64,000 bases of DNA from NCBI GenBank assembly GCA_035689115.1, contig DASSMA010000016.1, positions 27,573-91,572 on the forward strand, given 5' to 3'. Made by a program: the position numbers and the translations under genes. The first letter of the stretch is position 1; each line of letters opens with the position of its first letter. The notes under the pieces were generated by a model. The model was given only the letters and a program-made list of their open reading frames with translations. It searched no databases and was not told where the DNA came from. Origin of the DNA: JAHFUS01 sp035689115 (lineage in GTDB: Bacteria; Actinomycetota; Acidimicrobiia; Acidimicrobiales; GCA-2861595). Shown here one piece after another: positions 56,406 through 63,739 of the stretch.

Positions 56406-57220
56406 CCACTCTTGCGCCCGCCGCCGCGCCCACGGCTGCCGGCCAGCGCGGCGCCCAGCTGGGTTGGGCGGTGGCCGACACCTTCACCGTCGCCGGACGC
56501 AACCTGCGCACCATCGTGCGGCTGCCCCAGCTGCTGGTGTTCTCCACCATCCAGCCGGTCATCTTCGTGCTGCTGTTCCGCTACGCCTTCGGCGGCGCCA
56601 TCCGCTCGGCGCCGGGCGTCCGCTACGTGGACTTCCTGATCCCCGGGATCTTCGCCCAGACCGTCACCTTCGGCGCCATGAGCACCGGGGTGGGCCTGGC
56701 CGACGACCTCCAGAAGGGGCTGATCGAGCGCTTCCGGTCGCTGCCCATGGCCCGCTCGGCGGTGCTCGGCGGGCGCATCGTCAGCGACCTGGTGCGCAAC
56801 GTGTTCGTGGTGCTGCTCATGTGCATCGTCGGCTACGCCGTCGGCTTCCGGGTCCACACCAACCCGCTGGCCTTCTCCGGCGGGCTGGTCGTGATCCTCC
56901 TCTTCGCCTGCTCCCTCTCGGTGATCTTCGCCCTGATCGGGCTGTCGGTGGGCAGCGCCGAGGGCGCCCAGGCGGCGGCCTTCCCGGCCCTCGCCCCGCT
57001 GGTGTTCGCCTCGTCGGCCTTCGTGCCGGTCGCCACCATGCCCGGCTGGCTCCAGGTGTTCGCCCGCAACCAGCCCCTCTCGGTCACCGTCGACGCCGTG
57101 CGGGCGCTGTCCATCGGCGGTCCCACCACCCGGCCCGTGGTCCAGTCCCTGCTGTGGACCGCTGGCATCATCGCCGTGTTCGGTCCCCTGGCCGTCCGCC
57201 GCTACCGCCGCACCACCTGA
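56402..57220 (+). CDS. ABC-2 type permease, DrrB-like
   Basis: A 272-residue membrane protein with about six helices and the ABC-2/DrrB features LRTIVRLPQLLVFSTIQPVI, YVDFLIPGIFAQTVTFGAMS, LIERFRSLPMARSAVLGGRI and the C-terminal FASSAFVPVATMPGWLQVFA. It forms the transport channel with the ATPase encoded upstream. The substrate is unknown. It is followed by a structured region and a strong hairpin. Confidence 0.92.
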   Translation: MTTLAPAAAPTAAGQRGAQLGWAVADTFTVAGRNLRTIVRLPQLLVFSTIQPVIFVLLFRYAFGGAIRSAPGVRYVDFLIPGIFAQTVTFGAMSTGVGLADDLQKGLIERFRSLPMARSAVLGGRIVSDLVRNVFVVLLMCIVGYAVGFRVHTNPLAFSGGLVVILLFACSLSVIFALIGLSVGSAEGAQAAAFPALAPLVFASSAFVPVATMPGWLQVFARNQPLSVTVDAVRALSIGGPTTRPVVQSLLWTAGIIAVFGPLAVRRYRRTT

Positions 57221-57264
57221 GAAAAAATCTCGGCGCCCGGGAACCGGGGCGGGCGGGGCGGCGT

Positions 57265-57314
57265 TCTTGAGTACAGGTTCACCGAAACAGTCCCACCTGT
57301 CTGAGCGAACCTGT
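57265..57314 (+). ncRNA. Structured region with mutually exclusive hairpins (possible small RNA/attenuator)
   Basis: ACAGGTTC at 57273-57280 can pair with GAACCTGT at 57307-57314, or its first six bases with ACCTGT at 57295-57300, so two hairpins compete. A strong terminator follows eight bases later. The layout is that of an attenuator or a small RNA with its terminator. No known riboswitch class is recognised. Confidence 0.35.
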
Positions 57315-57321
57315 GTGGTTG

Positions 57322-57366
57322 GGCCACCCCGCCCCGGTCTGTCCCTTCCCGGGGGCGGGGTGGCCC
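57322..57366 (+). terminator. Strong GC hairpin terminator
   Basis: GGCCACCCCGCCCCGG pairs with CCGGGGGCGGGGTGGCC around an 11-base loop (one bulged G), followed by CTTTG. It probably ends the drrAB-like transcript or the structured RNA before it. Confidence 0.75.
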
Positions 57367-57440
57367 TTTGCCATGCCGCCCGTGGATCACGGGCGCCAGC
57401 GTGGCAAGAGTATGCAGGTTCCGCACATCCGCGGCAATAG

Positions 57441-58355
57441 GTGACCATCGTCCCTACCGGGGCGGATTGGCCGTCATCGCCGGCAGGCGGTACTGGTGGA
57501 TCCGTGGAGACGCCGCCGTCCACCGCCCGTCGGGGTGCGGCTGTCGCCGGGGGCCTGGCGGCGCTGACCGTGCCCATGGCGGCGCAGTGGATCTCCGAGG
57601 CGGCGCGCTCCGGAGCCCCTGGCGGCCTGGGCGAGCGGCTCCTGGGCGCTGGCCGGCCGCTCCCGGCCTCGCTGGTGGGACTGGCTGCCGTCGTCGTCGC
57701 CCTGCGTCTTCCCGCCTGCGACGCCCTGGCCGGCCGGCGGACGGTCGCCCTGGGCCTGGCGGCCGCCGGCATGGCGCCCGCCGTGGCCGTCCTCGCATGG
57801 GGCACCCTCGCCCGCCCGGGCTCGCCCGGCGGCCTGATCGCCGCCCTCGTCGGTCCGATCCCGCAGTTCTGCCTGTCGGTTGTCGTCCTCGGCGTCGCCG
57901 TCCTGCGGCCCCGGCTCGAAGCGGTGACCGCCGGCGCGCTCACGCTCGCCTGCGCCGCCCCCCTGATCGTCGCCGCCTGGGTGGGGCGCGAGCTCCGGAA
58001 CCCCTTCAACCGTCGGAACCTGCCCGCCGTCGAGTGGCCGTTCGCCTATGGGGCGCCCCGCGAGATCGCCGCCCTCGCGCTCGCCGCCGCCGTGCTGCTG
58101 CTCCTCGTCCCGCCCTCGTCCCGGTTCGGCCGGCACCGGGCCGCCGCCCGGCTGCTCGTGATGATGACCCTCGCCGCGGACCTGGCCCTCACCGCCGGCT
58201 ACCTGTGGACCCGCTTCTCGTGGGACCGCGCCCACCCGCGGGCGTGGGGCGGGCCGCAGGGCTACGAGCTCGTCGTCTACCAGCTACCGGCGGCGCTGGT
58301 GTGCGCCGTCGTGCTGTGTTTCCTGCTCCGGCACGGGCGGCCGGCGCCGGCTTGA
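57441..58355 (+). CDS. Hypothetical multi-pass membrane protein, about 304 aa
   Basis: About seven hydrophobic helices (LAALTVPMAAQW; ASLVGLAAVVVALRL; ALGLAAAGMAPAVAVLAWG; FCLSVVVLGVAVL; LTLACAAPLIVAAWVG; IAALALAAAVLLLLV; LVVYQLPAALVCAVVLCFLL). No recognised family. GTG 57441 lacks a ribosome site; GTG 57504 in the same frame is an alternative. It is followed by a small membrane-protein gene on the same strand. Confidence 0.65.
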   Translation: MTIVPTGADWPSSPAGGTGGSVETPPSTARRGAAVAGGLAALTVPMAAQWISEAARSGAPGGLGERLLGAGRPLPASLVGLAAVVVALRLPACDALAGRRTVALGLAAAGMAPAVAVLAWGTLARPGSPGGLIAALVGPIPQFCLSVVVLGVAVLRPRLEAVTAGALTLACAAPLIVAAWVGRELRNPFNRRNLPAVEWPFAYGAPREIAALALAAAVLLLLVPPSSRFGRHRAAARLLVMMTLAADLALTAGYLWTRFSWDRAHPRAWGGPQGYELVVYQLPAALVCAVVLCFLLRHGRPAPA

Positions 58356-58383
58356 CGCGCCGTCTGCTCGTACCCTTGCGCCG

Positions 58384-58581
58384 GTGGCGAACTCGCGGAA
58401 GCCCTGGCGGCGGACGTTCACCTACCGCCAGGAGAAGGTGCCCTCTCCTGGCACGTTCAACGTGCCCGTCAGCACCGACGCGCCCTACGAGGAGCGTGAC
58501 GCCCGGTTCTGGAACCGGGTCGCGCTCGTCCTCGTCGTGCTCCTCATCTGCGCCGGCGCCGCCTTCGTTCTGGCTCGATAG
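58384..58581 (+). CDS. Small single-helix membrane protein, 65 aa
   Basis: GTG 58384 starts a basic N-terminal part (ANSRKPWRRTFTYRQEKVPS), followed by an acidic patch and a C-terminal helix (VALVLVVLLICAGAAFVLAR). It looks like a tail-anchored protein. No family is recognised. It lies 28 bases after the upstream membrane-protein gene. Confidence 0.6.
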   Translation: MANSRKPWRRTFTYRQEKVPSPGTFNVPVSTDAPYEERDARFWNRVALVLVVLLICAGAAFVLAR

Positions 58582-58772
58582 CCACCGAGCTCGAGGCGCT
58601 GGAGCGTCCGAGGCCGATCCATCCGGATTCCGGAGGCATCCACCGCGGCCGACAAAGGCAGATGTGGACGGAAACCGTTCAGATCTGGCGGAGGAACGGG
58701 TCGGCGTGGTATCCGCTGGGGACGAGGCCAAGCCTGGACATGGTGCCGGTGCACTGAACCGTCACGTCAGGG

Positions 58773-59801
58773 TCAGACGCAGGGCGAAGGGCAGGGCGGT
58801 ATCGGGTAGGTGAGCTCGTTCGTGTCGTCGCGCAGCGTCGTCCCGGATCGCCCGCCGAAGAGGTGCGCACCGTCGGAGGCGGCGAACTCGCGAGCCGCGG
58901 GCCCCTTTCCGGAGACCTGAACCCACGCCGTTCCATCGAACTTCCACTGATCGCCGAGCACGCCGGTCCCGGAGTTGCCGCCGATCATGAGGTTGTTCCA
59001 GGTACCCGCCTTTGCAGCGCCGTAGCGGGGCGACGGGCCGGTCACGAACTTCTGCGTCCACGTGCTCCCGTTCCACACCCAGGTGTCCCCGAGGACGGTC
59101 GCCCCCGCCCGCCCGCCGAACAGAACGAGGCCGGTTATGCCCTGTTGGTTGAAGATGGCGCCCAGGAACGCAGAGTCACGCGGCGGCGGAACCGTCGTCG
59201 GGGACTGCTGCGCCCAGTGCGAGCCGTTCCAGAGCCACGTGTCGCCCAGGGAGCCGGACCCGTTGCGCCCGCCGAACAGAACCCAGTTCCTGTTGGTGCG
59301 GTCCGCCGCACTAGCGGCGAACTCCCGACCGCTCGGGCCGGTGGTGCTCCTGTTCTGCCACGTGTCGGTCGGGAGCGGCGCCCCGCTGCCCCCGAAGGTC
59401 CAGGTGTCACCCAGGTACCCCGTGCCGTTGGATCCTCCGAACAGCACCGTCTGGCCGGCGAAGCCGTTGGGACCGTTCGGGATCGAGATCGTCTCCAGGT
59501 TGTGGCCATGCCGAGCGGATGGGCCCGTGGCCGTGACCGGCGTCCACGCGGTGCTCCCGTCGTTGAGCCGGGTGAAGATCCAGCTGTCGCCCATGTCGCC
59601 GGCCGCCGACTGCCCGCCGAAGAGCAGGCGACCGTCGGCGACGCCGGCTGCAATCCGGGGGCTCGGCGACGTCGTCATCCGGATCTGCGCCCAGCAGCCA
59701 TCGGGCAACTTGCAGGCGGCCGCCTGCGCCGAGCCGGCCGCGGCTACGGCCGACACGATGACCGCACCCCCGAGCACCAGACGCCGCCATCCACGTCGCA
59801 T
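58773..59801 (-). CDS. Secreted Kelch-like beta-propeller protein
   Basis: A 342-residue exported protein. The signal peptide (RRLVLGGAVIVSAVAAAGSAQA) is followed by about six Kelch-type blades with LLFGGQSAAGDMGDSWIF, VLFGGSNGTGYLGDTWTF, VLFGGRNGSGSLGDTWLWNG, LVLFGGRAGATVLGDTWVWNG and similar. Each has the GG doublet and a spaced tryptophan. Two cysteines follow the cleavage site and two close the C-terminus. It probably binds a surface polymer or protein. ATG 59801 has GGGAGG five bases upstream. Confidence 0.85.
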   Translation of the reverse strand: MRRGWRRLVLGGAVIVSAVAAAGSAQAAACKLPDGCWAQIRMTTSPSPRIAAGVADGRLLFGGQSAAGDMGDSWIFTRLNDGSTAWTPVTATGPSARHGHNLETISIPNGPNGFAGQTVLFGGSNGTGYLGDTWTFGGSGAPLPTDTWQNRSTTGPSGREFAASAADRTNRNWVLFGGRNGSGSLGDTWLWNGSHWAQQSPTTVPPPRDSAFLGAIFNQQGITGLVLFGGRAGATVLGDTWVWNGSTWTQKFVTGPSPRYGAAKAGTWNNLMIGGNSGTGVLGDQWKFDGTAWVQVSGKGPAAREFAASDGAHLFGGRSGTTLRDDTNELTYPIPPCPSPCV

Positions 59802-60080
59802 CACGCCTCCCTATGTGCGCATGTAGTGGCGCTACCTGAGCACCGCACCCGCCCGGTGTCAAGGCGGGGCGTTCAAGGGCCGGTCCTGCTACGGGACGGT
59901 GGTGACGGTGAGCCGGCCTGTAAGCGGGGGAGAGTCCACGGGGTTGTCCACAGGTGACCGTCAGGGCCAAATGTGGCCGGTGACCTGCGGGTTTGCCAAT
60001 CCGGTGGTGACCGCTCCTAGCCGCTGAAACCGGCAGTTTCGCGGCCTCCCGCGGCCTGGCCGCGGCCCGGAGGGGCGCGA

Positions 60081-60641
60081 TCAGCTCCGTTGTCCGGCGA
60101 TCCACTCCGCGCTCATCGAGGGGAAGTGGAGGCCGAGTTGGCGGGCCATCTCGACGGGCGTGACGGGCCGGCGCCGACGCTTGGCGACGAGGTCCCGTAT
60201 GACCGCGTCCACGTCGCCGGGTGAGGCGCTCCAGAGCCGCAAGGCGAAGGCGTCGCCGCCGAGTGGCTCGATGGCGTGGCCCGACGCCGCGACCTCGCGT
60301 CGGAGCGTCGCGTCCTCCGTCACGAGGCACGCCGCCTCGCCGGCGATCGCGGCGGCGACGACGTGGTGGTCCTTGGCGTTGATGGCGTCGCCGAGCTCCG
60401 TGCCGGCGGTGTCGACGATGTGGTCCTCCAGCGCGGCGCGCATGTGGCTCACCCGCCGGCGGATGGCGGCGGGATCGAGGTGTGGGAAGTCTTCGAGCAG
60501 CGTGCGCTCGACCTCGTCGAGGACCGTGGCCGATACGACCGGCTCGTAGAGCCCGTGGTCGAACGCCGTCAGCAGGAAGTCGCAGGCCACGATCGGGACG
60601 AGGACGTTGGCGTCGAGCGCGGCGACGCCGGCCGGCGTCAC
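60081..60641 (-). CDS. PIN-domain ribonuclease toxin
   Basis: A 186-residue PIN protein. Acidic residues expected for the metal site are visible: ALDANVLVP (first Asp), VVSATVLDEVERTL (Glu), NAKDHHVVAAAI (Asp) and LVTEDATLRR (Asp). It therefore probably cleaves RNA as the toxin of a type II toxin-antitoxin pair. The start GTG overlaps the stop of the HTH gene (GTGA), the usual antitoxin-first order. Confidence 0.85.
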   Translation of the reverse strand: MTPAGVAALDANVLVPIVACDFLLTAFDHGLYEPVVSATVLDEVERTLLEDFPHLDPAAIRRRVSHMRAALEDHIVDTAGTELGDAINAKDHHVVAAAIAGEAACLVTEDATLRREVAASGHAIEPLGGDAFALRLWSASPGDVDAVIRDLVAKRRRRPVTPVEMARQLGLHFPSMSAEWIAGQRS

Positions 60642-61045
60642 CCGTAGAGCCCGAGCTCGTCGGCCTCTTTCGCCATCTCGTCCAGGGCGTCCGTCCGGCG
60701 CCTGGCCGACGCCTCCCGGTAGGCGAGGACGTCGCCGAGGGCAAGGCGGCGATGCGTCCCCACCATCCGGGCGGGAAGTGTCCCGGCCTCGACCAGGCGC
60801 ACGACCGTCGGCCGGGAGACCCCGAGCACCGCCGCCGCCTGCTCGGTCGTCAGATCGTCGGGGGACCGCAGCACGAGCGCCGGCTGCCCGTCGGCCGCCG
60901 CCTCGAGCAACTCAGCCAGCGCCTCGGCCACCGGTGCCGGCAGGTCGAGCACCGTCCCGTCCTCCGTCGTGATGCGCGGGCTGGCGCCGAGCGCCCGAAG
61001 CACCTGGCGCGCCCGCTCACGATCCTCGGCGCTCAGCACGACCAT
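60638..61045 (-). CDS. Helix-turn-helix antitoxin (excisionase-type domain)
   Basis: A 135-residue protein with a MerR/excisionase-like HTH at about residues 68-115 (LTTEQAAAVLGVSRPTVVRL ... HRRLALGDVLAYRE). It precedes the PIN gene with overlapping stop-start, so it is probably its antitoxin and autorepressor. ATG 61045 is chosen because the upstream frame has untypical composition. Tandem TTCGTTTG-like repeats lie just upstream. Confidence 0.85.
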   Translation of the reverse strand: MVVLSAEDRERARQVLRALGASPRITTEDGTVLDLPAPVAEALAELLEAAADGQPALVLRSPDDLTTEQAAAVLGVSRPTVVRLVEAGTLPARMVGTHRRLALGDVLAYREASARRRTDALDEMAKEADELGLYG

Positions 61046-61052
61046 GCGGTCA

Positions 61053-61080
61053 GGGTACCGCAAACGAAACAAACGAACAT
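61053..61080 (-). promoter_or_regulatory. Putative operator/promoter of the toxin-antitoxin pair
   Basis: On the minus strand TTCGTTTG-TTTCGTTTG stands about 15 bases before the antitoxin ATG: two near-identical 8-base units and the only AT-rich patch nearby. This is the expected place for autoregulator binding. Confidence 0.4.
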
Positions 61081-61229
61081 CCGGAATGACCGAGCCAGCC
61101 GCCCCAACCAGCGCTCGACCCTTGGCGATAGGTTCGTCGGGTTGGCGGTCGAGCTCGGGGCCTACCTCTTTCGAGCGCCGAAGGCCGCAGGAGATGCACG
61201 GCCGCTCCCGAGCCGGCAATATTTCGCAG

Positions 61230-61393
61230 GTGAAGGAGTATCGGGCGATCGTCTGGATTGGAGCCCAGCCCGGCAAGCGCGTCGTACTTCAGGCGGAGGA
61301 CGGAGACGATGCGGTGGCGCGACTTCGGGAGGAGTACGCGACGACGCTGTGTTCACTACCTGGAACGACGAGGATGCTCGACGTCCTCGGTGA
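61230..61393 (+). pseudogene. Small hypothetical gene broken by a one-base deletion
   Basis: GTG 61230 starts KEYRAIVWIGAQPGKRVVLQ ... ARLREEYA. Joining to the +1-shifted frame near base 61338 gives ...DDAVFTTWNDEDARRPR and a stop at 61391. That join restores a smooth protein of about 54 residues, of a type I recall with an 'N-E/D-E-D-A-x-R-P-R' end. Without the shift the tail becomes unrelated (LCSLPGTTRM). One missing G after GAGTAC explains it. It is either a decayed gene or a sequencing error. Confidence 0.6.
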
Positions 61394-61591
61394 GGCCGGG
61401 GCGTGCGCGCGAGCAGGCTGACGCCATGAGCTCGCGCTCAGTTGAGGGCTACTACCCACCCCGCAGGGTGTGGGCCCCGGACAGCCGGCCGGCGTGGCTA
61501 CTGGACGCAAGCCTGCTGACCACCTCCACCGACTCCCAGCGCCAGCCTCCGCGCAGCGAAGATGTCCTCGGGCTCGCAGTCGGTGCGACCG

Positions 61592-61975
61592 TTACCCGGT
61601 CCTCACGGTCACGACGTAACCGACGAAACGGAGCCCGTGCCCGTCGTCCTCAGGCTCCCAACCGGTGGCTTCGTCCTTGACCACGACATGCGTTGTGCCG
61701 GGCACCGGCAACATCACCCGATCCTGTTGCACGTATCGACACGAGACAGCTTCGATCGTCTCGACCTGTCCGGCGAGCGGCGTCATCGGAGCAACATCGA
61801 GGTCATGGTGGTCCTCGTAGTCCGTGAGCGCTGCGGCGCTCTCCTCGCCGAGGACAACCCCGAGGAACTCTCGATCGACCTCCGCGCTCGTAGAGAGCTC
61901 GACATATTCGTTGACACGGAACGACTCGCCGCAGCACTGCATCTGCCAGCCGTCGATCCAGACCCGTCGGAGCAC
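61592..61975 (-). CDS. DUF6578-like hypothetical protein
   Basis: A 127-residue soluble protein starting RRVWIDGWQMQCCGESFRVN, which fits my memory of the DUF6578 family (W-x-D-x-WQMxCCGxPF). The rest is beta-rich with TDYEDHHDLDVAP and GWEPEDDGHGLRFVGYVV. Function is unknown; the vicinal cysteines could bind metal. The start is GTG 61975. It lies in a run of small orphan genes. Confidence 0.6.
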   Translation of the reverse strand: MLRRVWIDGWQMQCCGESFRVNEYVELSTSAEVDREFLGVVLGEESAAALTDYEDHHDLDVAPMTPLAGQVETIEAVSCRYVQQDRVMLPVPGTTHVVVKDEATGWEPEDDGHGLRFVGYVVTVRTG

Positions 61976-62120
61976 GAGTCCATTGTCTCAAGGCAGCGAC
62001 CGGAACGATGAGACGTTCGGCGCCAGCCGCGCTCACCGGCCGGGAAGGTGAGCTGCATCGTTCTCGCGATTTCCAAGTCGGTGTGGCGCCCGGTGGCCTG
62101 GCGCGGGCATTCTGGGGGAG

Positions 62121-62564
62121 ATGCCCGTCGGGTGGATCGTCGTCTTCATCTTGCTCGTCCCTGCGGTCGGCTACCTGATGAACCGTCGACTGAAGGGCCA
62201 GGGCTACCGGATGTGGGTCAGGCCGCCCTCGATTCACGTTTCGCATACGTTCGATCCGGCAGAATCCCGGCAGATGAAGGGCGGCTCACGTATTGGGCTA
62301 ATGAACGCCACCTGGCCACTCGTTACGTTGTCGCTCGACCGAGAGTGCGCGCACATCGTCGGGCCAACGGAGGTGTGGGTTACCCGGGAACGAGTGCAGA
62401 CGGTTCGAGCAATAAGAGGGACACTGGGTTCGGGCGTCCGGTTCGACACCGCCGACGGTTCGCTTGACGGAGTAGTCTTCTGGACGTTCCGCCCGCACGT
62501 CGTCCTGGAAGCCTTCCAGGAGCTCGGATGGCCGGTTGCCCGTCCAGGCACGACCCACACGTGA
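62121..62564 (+). CDS. Membrane-anchored hypothetical protein, 147 aa
   Basis: One N-terminal helix (GWIVVFILLVPAVGYLMN) is followed by a beta-rich cytosolic domain (LVTLSLDRECAHIVGPTEVW, VRFDTADGSLDGVVFWTF) ending in an amphipathic helix (HVVLEAFQELGWPV). The fold could be PH-like; no family is recognised. GGGGGAG stands one base before the ATG, so the true start may be slightly downstream. Confidence 0.55.
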   Translation: MPVGWIVVFILLVPAVGYLMNRRLKGQGYRMWVRPPSIHVSHTFDPAESRQMKGGSRIGLMNATWPLVTLSLDRECAHIVGPTEVWVTRERVQTVRAIRGTLGSGVRFDTADGSLDGVVFWTFRPHVVLEAFQELGWPVARPGTTHT

Positions 62565-62683
62565 TCGCCGCGTGAGCACTCGACGCTGTGGACATACAGC
62601 TGTTGAGATGTTGACCCGGACGTGCCGGCAGGCGGTGCGGCCTCCTCGGCGCCTCGCCGGCGCGCAGCGGGCCATCGGGTGCC

Positions 62684-62743
62684 GAACATGTGATCGCGCT
62701 GACCGTCGACCCTCGCGAGCGGGCAGTAGGTGCGCCCCGCTAA
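62684..62743 (+). pseudogene. Gene-tail remnant, copy 1
   Basis: An open stretch ending TAA encodes EHVIALTVDPRERAVGAPR. It matches EDVIALAIEPRDPALGSR at 63432 in the same frame, with conservative changes (D/H, A/T, I/V, E/D). No start or complete gene accompanies it, so it looks like the tail of a deleted gene. Confidence 0.4.
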
Positions 62744-62874
62744 GCCAGTAGCGGCTACCCCGCCGCAGACCTCCGTCAGGCCGCCAGCCCCGTTCGTGCG
62801 CCGATGTCACGCCAGCCGCCGTACTCGCCACACGAGGCGCCGTCCGGCATGCTGATCACGTGGTGCTTCCGCCC

Positions 62875-63327
62875 ATGAACGACCCGCAAGGCGAGGACGG
62901 TCGCGTCAGTGGCTTCCTCCGGTTGCATGAACAACACCTGGTGGAGTCTGCGGCCGCACTCGTCCAACGCTGCGCGTTTCCTGTCCTGGTGCCCGATTAC
63001 TGGCCGGAGAGCTGCGGGGAGATGGTCTTCGGGTTCGTCTCGTCGCCGCCGGACACCAGCTACTTCGTCCGCTCGCTCCGCCACGACACGTACTTGAGCA
63101 TTACAGGTCAAGCCTGGCACGAGGTCGGTGTCGCGTCGGAAGAGGGCATGAAGCCCTTGGAGGGGATGCCGTGGCCCAGTCTCCTCCGAAGGACAAGACC
63201 TGGAGCAGTCGTCCTCGTGAAGGCGCCCGAGACGTGCGTTCATGTCACAGGGGTCCTGCCGGTGAATGAGCTCCTCGCCGTCGCGATGAGCCTTCAGGAG
63301 GTGCAACCGCCGTCGTCGGTGAAGTGA
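62875..63327 (+). CDS. Hypothetical protein, 150 aa
   Basis: ATG 62875 starts NDPQGEDGRVSGFLRLHEQH. The protein is soluble, with CAFPVLVPDYWPESCGEMVF in the middle and repeated hydrophobic strands (SYFVRSLRHDTYLSI; GAVVLVKAPETCVHVTGVLP). Three to four cysteines are scattered. No family is recognised. Codon bias is weaker than in the housekeeping part, consistent with acquired DNA. Confidence 0.5.
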   Translation: MNDPQGEDGRVSGFLRLHEQHLVESAAALVQRCAFPVLVPDYWPESCGEMVFGFVSSPPDTSYFVRSLRHDTYLSITGQAWHEVGVASEEGMKPLEGMPWPSLLRRTRPGAVVLVKAPETCVHVTGVLPVNELLAVAMSLQEVQPPSSVK

Positions 63328-63431
63328 CGTCAGCCCTGCACGGCCGTGATCTGCTGTGGCCACGGATTGCCGGTCGCGGCAGAAGAGCCGGCCCAGGCGC
63401 GGCGCCGGTGCTGCTGCCGACGAAGACCACC

Positions 63432-63515
63432 GAAGATGTGATCGCGCTCGCCATCGAGCCGCGCGACCCGGCATTAGGGTCGCGGCACTCGGGAGGACCG
63501 TGGTCGTGGAGGTGA
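63432..63515 (+). pseudogene. Gene-tail remnant, copy 2
   Basis: Encodes EDVIALAIEPRDPALGSRHS before a stop at 63513. The first 51 bases match the remnant at 62684 at roughly 40 positions. A weak frame from GTG 63324, overlapping the previous stop, runs into it, but the first part has untypical composition. Confidence 0.4.
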
Positions 63516-63739
63516 TTGACGTGATAAGAGTCTTGATCGAGTCGGACCACCGTGGTAATGGTGCACACCTGATGAAGACCGTCAGTCTTTTGGGCGTAGA
63601 CGTTGACCGTGCGGAATGGACAGGTACATCCCCACCATTTGTCTTTGTGCTGCACGTCGCTAGCGGTGACGCGGAGGCCATCAGACAAGGGGTATCGGAG
63701 TTGGGTTTCAACGTCCGCGTGGAACCACTCGGCAGGTAA
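63506..63739 (+). CDS. Hypothetical small protein, 77 aa
   Basis: GTG 63506 lies nine bases after GGAGG. The product (EVIDVIRVLIESDHRGNGAH ... FVLHVASGDAEAIRQGVSEL) predicts a beta-alpha-beta-beta-alpha-beta layout like an ACT/ferredoxin-like fold, which is an inference from pattern only. The end NVRVEPLGR is a clean strand. No further gene is seen in the 261 bases after it. Confidence 0.5.
   Translation: MEVIDVIRVLIESDHRGNGAHLMKTVSLLGVDVDRAEWTGTSPPFVFVLHVASGDAEAIRQGVSELGFNVRVEPLGR

Noticed and set aside
59938..59955. TTGTCCACA, a DnaA-box-like sequence
   Set aside because: Only one good box is present, with no cluster, no dnaA/dnaN and no AT-rich unwinding region. It does not support an origin.
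61426..61680. Frame from ATG 61426 (SSRSVEGYYPPRRVWAPDSR...)
   Set aside because: The first 35 residues look protein-like, but the rest overlaps the DUF6578-like gene antisense and turns into arginine/proline-rich shadow; no ribosome site.
62777..62852. Minus-strand 24-codon frame MPDGASCGEYGGWRDIGART...
   Set aside because: Codon use is plausible and it ends cleanly, but it is very short with no ribosome site; perhaps another gene remnant.
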